This document shows, one piece after another, positions 45,053 through 58,389 of a DNA stretch of 64,000 nucleotides. The DNA comes from Cheiracanthium punctorium (taxonomy: Eukaryota > Arthropoda > Arachnida > Araneae > Cheiracanthiidae): contig JAWZYV010019475.1 in NCBI GenBank assembly GCA_038373885.1, forward strand, positions 718,001 to 782,000, written 5' to 3'. Position 1 is the stretch's first letter. Every line of letters starts with the position of its first letter. The notes under the pieces were generated by a model. That model was not told the DNA's origin, searched no databases, and saw only the letters and a program-made list of their open reading frames with translations. The position numbers and the translations under genes were made by a program.

Positions 45053-48000
45053 GTTTATTTATGCATTTCGACTACAAATTTACTATCCCTGAGTGACTTC
45101 TGTTAAATGCACATTTCTATTAAATCCAATTATTTTACTTGGTAATGACGATAACTTTATATTTCTTACTACGGATTTCTATAAACAAAAAAGCAAATGA
45201 ATTTTTGTGTTTTTCGTCTTATCTGCTTCTTTAAACAAAATCTAACCACTAAAGAATTCACTTAAATAAAAAGTCTCAAAGAAGCTCAGAGAAAAACCAA
45301 AACTTGGTCGTGAAATTCCAAAAACATATTTTAATATTAAAACTAGTTTCCATATTTTTCATTAAAAAGAAAATATCCACAATTATACCATTCTCTGGAG
45401 GAAAACTTTTAATACTTTTATCTTAAGAAATAGTAATATTTTATAAAAAGGTATTGTAAAAAGTTTTGACTATTTAAAATTCCTCTTCTCATATTTCCCT
45501 TAATGTAGTGTGACATACAGTTTGAAATTCGAAAAACAATTGTCAGATGGCTATTTAAATTCACTAGACTGAAAATAAATAATGCAGATGGTATGTGATG
45601 GTTTCTTTTTTGAGCTGAAAATTGTTGTTTAGAATTAAAGATGAAAACAGCGGAGCGATAATGCAAAAGTAGCTTCAACCTTTTGAAACAAAGCAATTCA
45701 GTATCGATCGGGTCAAAATTATTAAAAGAATAAAATGAAGAAAAAGAGGGGGTGGAGAAGCAAGTGTCTGATGTAGCTCTTTATGAAAAACACATCACGC
45801 GATACAAAACTGATGATTCTCTTATAAACAGAAATTAATTTTCGCATTATTTAATACTTTTATGGGCTTGTAAAAGTAATTGCCGATCGATATTTATTTG
45901 TATAAAGGTCGTAATTTCTCTACGCATTTCAGAACGAAATTATTTTACATTTATTATAACCATAAAATTAAATTTAAAATATTCCCCATAAAAATTATTT
46001 AGTGCTTTCAATGCGCTGTCATGGGACGGATGCATAACGTGCTTTATTAGATACATAAACATTAGTTCCTTCTATTGCGTGCATTTCCGTGTGTAAGAGC
46101 ACTTTAGCGTTTTGTATTTAGTTAAACATGGAATAACTGCGAAATAAATGTCACTTAATTTGATTTATAAATGCTGTTGCTGAATTAATTTGTTTTACAA
46201 ATAATATGGTAACAGCATTGAATTACACAATATGCTTTTCAGAGTCGTTTTCAATCAAAGAGGCTGCTGCACTTTATCTGCGTCGTTTCGTTTTATATTT
46301 TCCGTTTCATGAGATTGCACACGGAGATTCTGAAAACAGTGTACATTTTAAATAACGCAATTTTAGTTATTGCATTTCATGATAGGTATTTTTTAGTTTA
46401 TTTATTGAATCGCCCACACAGTTTGCAAGATCGTTAGAATGTCACCCTTTACGGGTCCATCATTGTCAGATATTCTGATTCGTTGGGCGTGTATTAGCCC
46501 ATCAGATACAATATGGCTTCAATTTTTTTGTAAAAATTTCCAGTTTTAAATGAAAACTTTTGAATTTCTACTTTTATATCTCTTCTTGCGAAATTCTTTC
46601 AAAAACATGAGAATCTTTGAAGATATTTTTGTATGCTGTTTTACCTACCTTCAATGGTTAACTCCAGCTAATGGTTTTAAGTTTAATTTTTATTAAGTTA
46701 CATGTTCCATTATTATGTTACATGGTCTGTTATTATGTCTAACTATCAAACTATCGCTTAAGGAAATGTCTTTCAGCAATGAGCGATAAAAGAAATAACT
46801 CAAAATGGTAATTTAATTTTCACAATTTTACCAAAGGAAATAGCAAAAAGCATTTTTATAATAATATTATCAGCGGGAAATAGATCTAACGGGTGCTTCA
46901 TGTGTATGATACGGGTGATTAACCTACAAGTCACCACTTTAAATAATGATAATTATTTTGAATCGTAACTATAAAGAGTTTAAGCTTTAAGAGTGATTTT
47001 AGAAAGAAATGTCAATTTAATAACTCTCTTAGATTCTAAGACTTTTTTAATAAAGAATTTTTAAGCACTTAAACTATGATGGTCGCTTGCGATTTCACAG
47101 ACATACATTTAATCAGCCATCTAAATAAAAGAGGATAAAAACTGTAATTGCTAACGCCTTACTCTACATTAATCATTTCAGTGATTATGAATAATTTTTT
47201 AGTATTTTCAGTAATTTGAAGGTATAGCTAAAACATTAAACATTTTATCAGGAAAAGTAATGGTGAAATTCAGGTGATACAGATTTGAAGACCATCTGCA
47301 ATCGCACTAGTTACCTATTTATTTAAAATCTCCGCTAAATTCAGAACTAGAAATTTTAAAAACAATATTATCCAAGAAAAATCGTTCAGTAGAATTCTAA
47401 AATTCTCATTAATTAACTTGCTTATATTCTTACAACAGCATTTTAGGTAATATGCTAAAATGAAAAGTCGAACAAAAAATAACTAAGGCAAAATGCAAAT
47501 AGTTAAACTCGCCATGTTGAAAATAACTACAGTAACAGTAGAGATGTGGGTATTTTGACTATAAATCATCTCCAGACTATAAGACAAAAAAATCCAGTAA
47601 TTTATTTACCGATTCGATTTCTACAATTCCCAAAGAACAACTCCCTTTATCGGTGTCAAAATGTTGTAGGAAGAAAAATGTACCAGTCGCAAAGCAAACA
47701 TTGTCATAAGACGTAACAAATTCAAGCAGGTGACTGGGTAGGCAAACTTTACTTCAAAATCGCACGTAGAAGGTAATAAAAGTCATTTACGTGATACAGC
47801 CACTTTCCGATGGATATTCACTATTAAGACTCTCACTATTAAAATTGCTTGTTTCTATTCGACCAGTAAAAATGAGCATTTTCTGTGATAGTAACCTTTA
47901 ACATTTGAACCGTGTGGTGTAGTTACCTACAGGAGAGGGCCTACCCTTAGAGTTTACAACTATATAACAATTTACTCGAACTGTGTAACAGAAATCATCT

Positions 48001-50220
48001 TTTAAATAAACCTATGTTAAACTCATAATTATGTGATTTCTTTCACAACACAACTATTTTTGGGAGGTAATAGCCTCATCTTCGACACTTAATATTACAA
48101 ATTTAAAAGATTTGCATTCTTATTTGATCAGTAGTATTACTTTTGTGCAAGGAAAATTAACTTCATATTTTTGATGCTTTGTAACTATTTACTGGGCTAA
48201 ATTTACAACCTATGCCATATTTTCTTACATTTAATTTCGTAGGCAGCTTAGCTCCATTCATAAACGAAAATAATTAAATACATTCATAATCACATTTTTA
48301 TTAAAAGTTAAAGAGCCTCATATGTAGTCTTCCACTTAATACAATGAGCCTTAACGCATTACCAGAGCCGTTTAAGGATATGTCTTTTAAACATGAGTGA
48401 AGTAAGAAATAATTCAAAATGATGATTCGATGTAAAGCATTTTACTAAACGCGATAGCTTTTTCAAACCTATCTTGTTCTAAACTTTTGCAAAGAGCGTT
48501 CTTCTATTTTTCTCTTCCATTTAAGCAAGCCCGTGCAGTTTATATGATTAGCAAACTTTCGTTCCTAATATTCGTTTCCTGTAATCTTTAAATTTCCAAA
48601 TGTTCTACGAGACTAAACATGGAAATAGAATAAGGAACGAAAAATTTCTTTCAGAAATCGATTTGAAACTAAAGTGCATTTTCAGGCTTACACAAACATG
48701 TCAGATTCATTGTTTTGATTTACCAGGGAGTCAAATGTTTGAATACTAATGTCTCGGTATTTCAAAGTTTATATTAAATTTCTCTTTGAAACCGAGCTCT
48801 GTTACTGAAAACAAGATAACATTAACTCCTTACTCAGCTTTCCATCTTAATGTGAAATCTTCCATTAACAATGTTCTCTACAAAGATACATTTCGCTATA
48901 AGAATATATTTTAATGTCAAAACCGGTCAGATCTACTGCATTCTGTATTCGTGTAAACACATCACTGTAAAATGTAAGATAGAATATTTATAAAAGTTTA
49001 AACAAACGTTATGGTGGAATTCATCTGTATCTTTGTTGTTATAAATATTTATCCACTATATTAAATTACTTTTATCTATTTTTAAACGTATCGCGAGTTG
49101 AACTTTTCTTTTATTATACTTCAAACTGTAATTGAAATATACTATAATCAGTTTGCAAAATAACTTTCATTACAAAGCCTTTTTTTCATAAAACACATTA
49201 GCTGGTTTTATTTTTACGTTTGCGTTAATTGATTATTTGAAGTGACAACATTAAAAAAAAAAACTTTTTCAGGACGCCTTATTTTGACTTGGGTGCTTAA
49301 TAACCTCAAACTAAATCTGAAAATCCCTCATTAATTTCCGCTGAGCATCTTTCCTTAAAAATAATCATACAAATAGATGCAGCTTAAGAGCACGGAAAAT
49401 CTTCTCCCAGATTACCTCTAATATTTACTTTATCTTCACTCTTTTTAATTGAGGGAGTACATTCAATGTTTCTAAATATTGATTAAAATCAACCACGATT
49501 TTACTTATTCGTTCAATTAAACTGTGTTCAATTAGGTACCCTAACACTCGCTAGATAGCGTTCCATTTCGATCAATTTTCATTTCTGAAATGGATCAGTA
49601 GATTAGAGATAATTGAGGCACTTTAAAATTTTGCTGATGCACTTAGAAACCAAAATTAGGTCTTAAACTGCCTCTGCGATATCACATTTATTTCGAGTAA
49701 TTACAATTACTCATCACTGAAATCATAGTGCAATTATTCTTCAAATTACAGTTATAATCCAGTGCAACATGATCATAACTTTCAACAGAACTTCAATTTG
49801 GGAGTTTCTTTAATTTAAAACTGCGTTGTCTGCAAAATATTGGTTCAGATGTTTAACGAGCTTTTGTAAAATTGTATACATTTAGCTAATAAATTGTACA
49901 CGCGAACTGTAAAAGCAGTAATTTTGAAATTAAGATTATTCGAGAATATGGTGAACAACAGACTATTGCTTTTCTTTGAATTTATCTGAAACACAAAAAC
50001 TGGTGGTTTTAATAAATTTGATAGAGGTAAACAACGGAAGTAAAAGCATTCACAGCAAATATTGTAAGTACACTGATACATGAAAAGAGTGAGTTTTGCA
50101 GTAATTCGTTTTCCATTTTTAAGCGAAAAATTCTAATATTTTTACATATCAAGAAACAACAATATTTTAGAGAAGGCTTAATGTTCTTTTTTATATCTGT
50201 ATTTATTTTCATGAATAAAG
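45050..50220. other. Gene-poor AT-rich region
   Basis: No exon or transposase was recognised over more than 5 kb. One weak internal similarity exists: 46,757-46,815 (TAAGGAAATGTCTTTCAGCA, AAGAAATAACTCAAAATGG) resembles 48,372-48,430 (TAAGGATATGTCTTTTAAAC, AAGAAATAATTCAAAATGA), suggesting two old copies of an unknown repeat. Confidence 0.5.
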
Positions 50221-50261
50221 TGTTTTTAAATAAATAGGGAGTTTGTGCATAGCGGTTTCAC

Positions 50262-50380
50262 TCACGGTAACGCTAACGTTAAATGCCATTGTACAGTACA
50301 GCGCATGCGCACATATAAAGTAAGTTTCATGATTGGCTCCAAACTTCTGAATAGCGGATAGCGTTAGCGTTAACGTAGGA
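50262..50380. repeat. Small inverted-repeat element with GTTAACGCTAACGC ends
   Basis: GGTAACGCTAACGTTAA near 50,267-50,283 faces AGCGTTAGCGTTAACGT near 50,360-50,376. A 10-bp palindrome GCGCATGCGC lies between them. It may be a degenerate MITE. Confidence 0.45.
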
Positions 50381-52229
50381 TAAAACGTCTTCGGCTTAAC
50401 TCAACAACGGCTGTGTCATTTAAAAAACATTTTATAAAAACATAGCCCCGCTTTTTAAATATTTTTTATCTAAAAAAACCAAATTGTATCTCAATAACAG
50501 ACAAGCTTTATAATAAGTTCAACCTCATGCAAAGAAAAAATAATTGCATAAAAATGTCATAGGTTTATATAACTCGAGAGAAGTCTCGTGTGTTAAATGT
50601 TAATAATTATTCGAATATTAAATGATCTAATGAAGCAAATTACAAAAATGCTCATCCGTTTTAACATTTCAATCCAAACTCTGAAAGTATTAATTTGATA
50701 CTTAATGTTCTCCTTTTTAATAATGATTTTCAAGGTAAATTGACTACCATAAATAATAAAATTCACATTCGTGAAGGCTCACATTTACACAAAAGCAGGA
50801 GGAATAATATTTTCAAAGCTTTGCTCGCAATTATTATTTACTACTCCATTCAATTTTTTATATTTTACAGCATATTAGCTGAAAAGTATTGACTTACAGC
50901 ACTTTATGCTTGCCATCTACATCTATATAAATCGAATCCATTAATAAATTTCCTTTCCGAGAGATACTGCTTTCAACACAGTTTTTCTAAAGTAAACACA
51001 TTAAAATGCAACGCCGATGTTTAAAAATGCGGTATGTGTCAAAATACCTTTTGTTGAAATTCCGACACCGTCGTATGCAAATTTCTGTAATTAAGAAGGA
51101 AAAAGAAATTTCATATTATTCGCGAACAGTTTAATATTTTGTTATCTCCGCATATTAAAAAGAAAAAAAATGTAATGTCAGGAAATAAAATTGTTAATAA
51201 ACTTGAGAAGGTCATTTATATTCATAAATGATATAGCACATCGCTCGGTACATTTTTCTAATAAGGTAATCCTTACCAATATAGCAAATACTATTATCTT
51301 GGTTTTTATGCAAGAAGCAAACTTTTAGTCGCATGTTCAAATATATAACATCTATATATATGTAGGACTTTCATAAAATAACTAAAGCTATTTACGAGCT
51401 TTCAGGAATGAAAATATTAAAAGTAATAATAATGTCATGACTTGAATGAAAAGGGGTAAAATATTAGGGTTATCTATATTTAGTGTCTTAGTACTCAAAT
51501 TATTTATAAATAAATCACTAATTCCTCTAAAACTCGTAACCGAAATTACGAATTGTACAATTATGAAATTAATTTGCTAGAGAAAAATAAAATCCTTAAC
51601 ATATATAAGTGTTTGAAAAAAAAAAAATGAACAAGAAATTTAAATCTCAAAGAACATTTTATAATCCTATCTTTTAATGATGCTATTATTTTTAAGTTTA
51701 AAATTTCAAAAGAATAATTATAAACTTTCATTCCATACTCATGACGCAATGACAGCTTCTTGAATTTCACTAGAAAATTAGTAATATATGGCCAATAATT
51801 CCATGCATCCTACTACGCAAATACTTCCTTTAAAACTAAATTGGCATTTCTAATTTGTAAATATTTATTCCTTCGGTAAAACTTATGTTTTTATTTTTCT
51901 GCACACATGCATATTGAATTAAATCGATTTATTTATTTTTTTTTTCATTATCGATTTATTTTTCGTCATAAATGTATGTATTTTTTGTAAAAAAACTAAA
52001 AAGTAAACATAGTTGAAAATCATATCCATCATTTTTGTCTGTCACTTTCAAAGGTTTTTATCACAAGACAGTTTTCAATTAACTTTAAAATAAATATTTG
52101 CTTAAAACTTAAGAATAAAAATATACAAAACAAACTATTGTAAAATGAGCCATACATTTTTTAACCGTTATCGAGTCAACTATTATGCATAAATTTCATA
52201 ACTAATTTAAATGCAGGGTAGACATAAGA

Positions 52230-52880
52230 AAAACTATCCTGATACATGGACGTCCACAGGATTTCCACTCTGCTTTTAATTGGATTTTGCACATAATATC
52301 TCGCGAACGTCTTACTGTGATCGGTATTTTGCTTCTGTTATATGCAAATTTCCTTCATGTGCCTGGATCGCGTTTTTATTGGCCATTCACAGAGCTGTTT
52401 TTGTGCGTACATGATGCTTCCATTTTTTTGTGATATACGTATCATTCCAATACTCTGGGGGGTTTCACATGCGCTGAGCATTTTGATACGGGAAAAATGA
52501 GCGTTGCCATTCGAAAATTTCGAGTCTCTGTACCTATAACCGTAACCGTGAGCGCCACTCTGTTACCCTTTACACAAATTCCGAGCTCATACCTCTGAAT
52601 AACTATGGCTGGAATTCTCCGCGAATCGCTTTGAAAGCCAAGTTGTTAAATTTGCCTCGCGTTGAGGGGAGTCTTAGGGAGGAGAGTCAAGGGGTTCTTG
52701 TGATTGGCTAAACGACTTCCAGAAAGAGCAGTCAATAACAAACAACTGGGTCAGGACAGTTGACAGCTAATCACCGACTATTTCCGAGCAGCCGAGGGAG
52801 AATAGACCTCTATATTCGAAATCTCATCTCGATCAGTTGAACGGAACGGCTGCTAGATTTCCCTATATCGGGATAGTTTT
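52230..52880. other. GC-richer island of unknown nature
   Basis: This block stands out from the AT-rich flanks and contains GATTGGCT (an inverted CCAAT-like word), CTCTATATTCG and runs such as GGGGAGTCTTAGGGAGGAGA. No open frame of meaningful length exists. It could be an ancient repeat or a regulatory island; the sequence alone does not decide. Confidence 0.25.
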
Positions 52881-53773
52881 TTATGAAGTCCCTGTATATG
52901 ATGGCTGTAATCAATAATTTTCGAAAAAAACTAAAATCTTTACAATCTTAATGATTTCTTTCTCTGACCATAGAAACATACACATCACACTGCGTATCTT
53001 TACTTTAACTTTTTTTTAATAACTCTGTATTTCAAATTCCGTCTTACAAAATCAATTAAAAATACTAGTTCAAATATCATTTAAAATAGCAATATTTCTT
53101 AACTGCAAACATTATAATTCAGCAGTGCTACCATCATCAAAGATTTTAATCTTTTTCTGTTAGGACTTACCTGTTTCCATCAATAATACAAATGTATCTC
53201 GTAAATTGCTTTCAGAATAAATGCTAATTAAACTGTTCGTCTGGAGTTTAAATATAATTTGAGCGAATTAATTAGTTTATATCATAACAGTTTATTCCTA
53301 ATACATAAACGGAAAGAGAAGTTTTTAATACAATGAATTTGCTAGAATGAAGCACATCCATAAAGTAGAATCCATTTGGTAATGAAACGAGAAAGGATAG
53401 GAATTGCTAATGCACGTTTGCCGTCAGTTCACCTAATCAGAGAAAAGAAGTCTTGTTCCATTAATGTGAGTCCAACCAGAACATATGTTCTAGCCCAATA
53501 GATCGGCAGTTATAATCCGCTATAATTCTGGATGAGTGGTACAAAAATCCAGTATTCAGTATTTTGATTTGTTCTCGTTTTGCAAATTAAATTCATCGAC
53601 AATTTTAAGTATTATTTCACAGATTTAACTAACGTTAACTTAGTGAAAATTAAGGTTTTAATATAATTTATGCATACAGTTTATGGATACAGTTTCTTTA
53701 CTATAATATAATAGGCGCAAGTTTATTAACTGTTTAAAGTTTTTCTACATCCCTATAAATCGGTACAGATATT

Positions 53774-54555
53774 ACAGGGTGACAATTATTGAGATGTATG
53801 GAAAAAAATCTTCATAACTTTTGAACCGTTGCAGATATTCAGTTAAAACGGGCTATGTTGAGATTTTTTTATCATACTCTAATTGTTGTTGCTCGTTTAT
53901 CAGGTGAAATTATCGAATACAGCATTTCTGAGCATATATTGCATATCAAGTCCTGCTATTCGATTAATAACAACTCTGCAGCTCACAGGAAATTTGCCTC
54001 TGGGTACATGCTGAAGACAACCGTCCACCTGAATGCTAAGCAATACGTCAAAATTTCATAAAAAGATTTCTATTATTCAAAGTAATCCACACTTCGAAAA
54101 GATATAATTCATGCAGGACGGAGCACGTCCCCATCGGCCGTATACAGCATTTGAAACCCTGAATTAGCTCTTCGGAGAGCAAATTCTGGCTTTTGGGTAC
54201 CCACAGGTCACTGTAAGGAAATCGCTTGGTTGATCTATTCTCCTGATCTCAACCGCCGTGGCTCATTTTCGTGGGACTATATTAAAGGAAAAAATTCGGC
54301 AAGTAACCTCAAAAACATCACTGAACTAAAAACTCAGGCGGTCATCGAATGCGTCGACGTCTCGACGTTTCAGCGAATTGTGCAGAATTTTCCTATTCGT
54401 CTGCGCCACATCGTAGCCATTGGTGGCAAGCATATCCAAAATGTCAGAAACTGAATATTTGTAGTTACTTTTAGATTTTTCTTTACACTTTTGAATTCAG
54501 CAGTTTTTGAAATTTGTATCTCTTATTTCATATAGCTCAATAATATTCACCTTGA
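53774..54555 (+). mobile_element. IS630/mariner-related transposon relic, internally deleted
   Basis: Left ACAGGGTGACAATTATTGAG and the complement of the right end TCAAGGTGAATATTATTGAG form similar terminal repeats. The length of about 780 bp is roughly half of an autonomous copy. Transposase fragments lie between 54,110 and 54,454. Confidence 0.65.
54112..54454 (+). pseudogene. Transposase C-terminal fragment (IS630/mariner-like DDE)
   Basis: MQDGARPHRPYTAF at 54,112-54,153 corresponds to the second catalytic aspartate block of this family. After a stop and a frame change, the 74-codon open part (54,230-54,454) reads YSPDLNRRGSFSWDYIKGK, like the usual 'SPDLTPxDFFLWGYLK' catalytic end but with the final acidic residue replaced. 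It continues with TFQRIVQNFPIRLRHIVAIG then GKHIQN, a typical C-terminus. The N-terminal DNA-binding region and first catalytic residue are not present. Confidence 0.7.
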
Positions 54556-56694
54556 AAATACAAATTAGCAATATTAGGAAAGGTTATGAAGCTTTCTCAA
54601 CTATCAGTACAGCTCTCGACAAAAAAGGAATCTCAAAAGAAGTAAAATTCCATACTTAAAATAAATCCTTTAAAGCATGTATTTTTAGACAGAAATTGAG
54701 TTTTATTTTTATATTTTATGTCACTATAAAAATTCAAATAAATCTCTTTTCCAGTTTTAATGTTAGCATGATTTTCTAACCCTGAATACTTTAGATATGT
54801 CTGGATTTGTATTGAATATCTCATAAAAGATGTCCCAGAACCGAAAAACTTTCAAACGTGCATTCATATACGTCACTGTAAAACATCCCGTATGCATGAC
54901 CGCTACCGCGTTAACAACATGAAAAATAACAATGTGCATGAGAAATCCTTCTCTCTCATGCCTCTAAATGTGTTCGCTTATTTATCATAGGTATTCTATC
55001 TACATTTAGCGATTCATAATCTATAAGTTTAGAATCCACGTTCCACTGAGAAAAATGGAGTCTATCATTCAACGCACATAACTGAGCCCCCTAGTCTAGC
55101 GAAAATATATATCTAGGGATTTGAATTCACTTACTGGCAGGCGACCTTTCCTGAAAAAGCTTTCTCCAGTTTACTCGGCTAAATTCTGTCTTTCGACAAA
55201 CGGAATAGAGAATGGGAAAAATCTCCGGGCTAGAGCTGACACGAATATGAAGATGAAAACTCTAACCTGAATCTCTGGAGAGCCAGAGCCCGATAAATAT
55301 CCATTGCTTGAGACGCTAACTGCTATGGGGTCGATGCTATACCGATGGCTTTCTCAAAGAATTCCAGTTCTAATTAAAGAACTAGTAGGAAGACCATTGC
55401 ATTCTGTACGCTTCTGCTTTACTCAGTCGCAGAATCGAAAGTATTCGAAAGCTTTGTTTGAAAAACAAGCATATGTAAATAAAAAATATATATAATTGAA
55501 ATAAATAAGTAAAAAGCAAAAATAGTGTGTATTATGTGTCAGGTGCATGTTATGATTTTAAATATTCTTTAAATCTTTTTTTTTTCATGCACTTTTCAAT
55601 TTTATTCTGTAAGTGAATTTAAAGTTAAGTTTTTTTACGATGGAATAAAGTTGGGTCTGTTAGTGAAATCAAAATTAAGGGTACAATCTTTGAAATAAAA
55701 TATTTTAATATTTAACATAAATTTCTTTTTCGAATGACTAACTAGTTGTTTTTACGAACTATGCACTTATATCAGTTACTTAACTTGTGTGATGCGTTGT
55801 AACTTATGGAAAAATTTATAAAACCCAAATTATAATTTTTTGTAACTGCAGTTAAAATCCAGTTTGTTTCATAATTCCTTCAGTAACATATTGTTTGATT
55901 TTTAAATAAATAAAGAGTCTGAAATAGGACTGCTAATTGCTCAGTTAAATGGGGGCTATCCAAAGTAGTGAACTTCTCAGGGCATCTTATGTCGAAGTTT
56001 TTTGTGAATTTTGAACAAACCCATTTAAATTTCTATTTATGTGAATATGTTCTCAAGAGGTTAGAAATCAAATAAAAACTACCATTCGGAGATTATTTCT
56101 ACTTTGAACTAATACGAAAGCTATAATAATATGTCGGCTTAATAATTGTTTTTTACATTTTTTTAGATCAATGCATCAAACGACTCATCCTTGAAATATT
56201 TCCCACTTTCAAATATCTCTTAGAAGAAACACACATTAATCTGCAGGTTTTAGAAAAAAAATCAATTTTTGCGATCATAAACTAGATTTTGTAACAATAA
56301 ACACTATCCTGACTAAATTAAAGATAGCTAATTCGATTTTTATCGAATGTGCACGTTTACTATAAAAAGAAAAGTAATTTTTTTTTCGCACGCATAAAAC
56401 TTATTCTATGTACTTGGCAACGCTATATAAGAAAATCACATCCACCACTGTTGAGAATATTCCGAGCCTTTTGGTCCCCATCATTTGTAGATAGTTTTAC
56501 CATGGTTAATTTGAATCAAGCTCATATGGCTTATGTACAGGAAAAATATTATTAAACAATTTTAAAATTAGAAATTCTGGTATATTACTGAAGAAGTAGT
56601 AATCACATATTCGAAGAAAGCACTTGAGTTGCGAACAGGAGCAGATCTGTACTTAGTAATTCAGTTTATTTAAAAGACGGCATCTGTTTAGAAC

Positions 56695-57115
56695 AGACAG
56701 TCCCGCAGTGGTCTGGGCGCTGAACTCCGTTCCCATACGAACACGGCAAGTGAAGCAGCTTCCGGCTTGGCCAGTGCTTGGGAGGGTCAACTCCCTCTCG
56801 GCTTGACTGCTCTGTGACCGTGTACGCTAATGGGAGCTGGTGCACGTAAAATCCCTCGTGGTTCCAATGTCCTTCAAGTTGTTAAACGATACCTCTGTGA
56901 GTGCCGATTTCAGGGGGTTGGTCCCTCCTCTGGAATTGGTTAAAAATTAGGGGACCACCGGCCTAAAGACGTACTTCATCCCACTGGGGCCCACTTAAAA
57001 TGGAAGGAGCCTCCCTATTTGGCGGGATTAGGCACCGCCAAATAGGGAGCATAATAGGGAACACCGCCAAATAGTTTCTTATATCAGAGGGCATAAGAAA
57101 CAACAACAAAACCAG
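56695..57115 (+). mobile_element. SINE with a core shared with the 43.9-kb element
   Basis: The head CCCGCAGTGGTCTGGGCGCT is A-box-like. The body contains GGTGCACGTAAAATCCCTCG then TGGTTCCAATGTCC, CTCTGTGAGTGCCGATTTCA and GGTCCCTCCTCTGGAATTGG, which parallel GTGCACGCTAAATCCGTGGT, TCTGAGGGGTGCCAATATTC and the CTTCTGATGAGG block of the 43,935 SINE. The 5' half differs. The end holds an inverted repeat and an AACAACAACAAAACC tail. Confidence 0.65.
57011..57049. repeat. Hairpin with 15-nt perfect arms
   Basis: CTCCCTATTTGGCGG pairs with CCGCCAAATAGGGAG across the 9-nt loop GATTAGGCA. The word CCGCCAAATAG recurs once more at 57,064. It lies within or next to the tail of the SINE. Confidence 0.9.
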
Positions 57116-58199
57116 ACAGAGTCTGGTGGATTTGTTGGTAGGCAGCTCAGATAATCATTTTTTAATCATTCAAATGAGTACAAATAAAGTGATACTTTAT
57201 GAAAATGCCAAGAGAGCTTATCGTTGGCAATATACATGCACTCATCAAAAACGAACGCCAAATGCATATTTATAGTCCTATTATGCAAAAGTAAAAGGGT
57301 TTAGATAAATTCGAATGACATGAAAAAATAATTATAAAAGTAATCCAAAATAACAGCCAATTACTGGGGTGATAGAAATAAGTAAAAAACTCGCTAGGAT
57401 TTCTAAGGAATACAATTTTTAGAATAGAAGCAGCAACATAAATATGAACATTAAAATATGGTACTTTAGGCAGATGAAAAGGAAACAGTGAGTTAACTTG
57501 GAAGAATAAGCCATTCAAAAATGACTAGAACGGGTGGTTTAGATTAGATTATAGTAAACTGCCAGTCAGAAGAGCATGAAAAGTTGGGTTAAATTAAATA
57601 TTACTTGAATGAGATTCGCAAATGCTATTTAATCGATGCGATCCAATAAAAGAGATGCTGCTAACGAAAAGAAAAGAAACATGATACAAAATTTGAAAGG
57701 CGAAGGCAAGAAAAATATCAAACATGAAACCAAAAGCGAAAAAAAGGACTATTTTCAAAGTCGTTAAATTTCAACATAAAACAAACAAGTGATCTTCATC
57801 ACACCTTCATCCATTTCGATAGTTACCGTAAGTTCACGGTAAATGAGTTTAGAAAAACTTTTTTCTGTCTCTGGTCGAGAAATGAAGATTTGCAGGTTAC
57901 ATCTTCTGCCCACTAATAAAATCAAATTATTCTAGTTAATAAAAGTTGCTTCATTTAGTTAAATGACACCGTTAAGAAAATTAAGGTTGATGAGGTCATA
58001 ATGCTTAAAAATCCCTAAGTATCTAAAAATGTCCTTTCGTGTTACTTGTGGAAAACATTCTCGATTATATTGCAATAGGTATACAAAAGTTATAAGGGAT
58101 ACCAGAAAATAAATAAGACAAAAAGTACATTTTATGATGCAAATATAAATTCTCAAACGAGGAAGCAAATTAAAGTATAAAACTTGAATTTTTTTCTAT

Positions 58200-58380
58200 G
58201 GGCGGGCACTTGCTCGTCAAGTATTCGCCACTACTAAAGCCCGAATTACTGGCATTTTACTATGGAAGCCCAGCGTACCCCCTATGAAGAGACGGAGAAA
58301 TTAACGCCCATGCCGGGATTCGAACCCAGGCCCAAGGCGTGATATAATGGTTCTTTAGCCACTACACCACCTGGACGGGA
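58200..58380 (-). mobile_element. tRNA-derived SINE, about 180 bp
   Basis: On the minus strand it starts CCCGTCCAGGTGGTGTAGTG (A box), then GGGTTCGAATCCCGGCATGG (excellent B box), and ends AGTGGCGAATACTTGACGAG then CAAGTGCCCGCCC. Acceptor-stem pairing is poor and a conserved non-tRNA tail follows, so it is a SINE rather than a tRNA gene. A worn second copy lies at 39,545-39,705. Confidence 0.85.
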
Positions 58381-58389
58381 TAAAACTTG

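Noticed and set aside
58305..58380. tRNA gene on the minus strand
   Set aside because: The B box is excellent, but acceptor pairing is poor and the same downstream tail occurs at 39.5 kb. It is a SINE.
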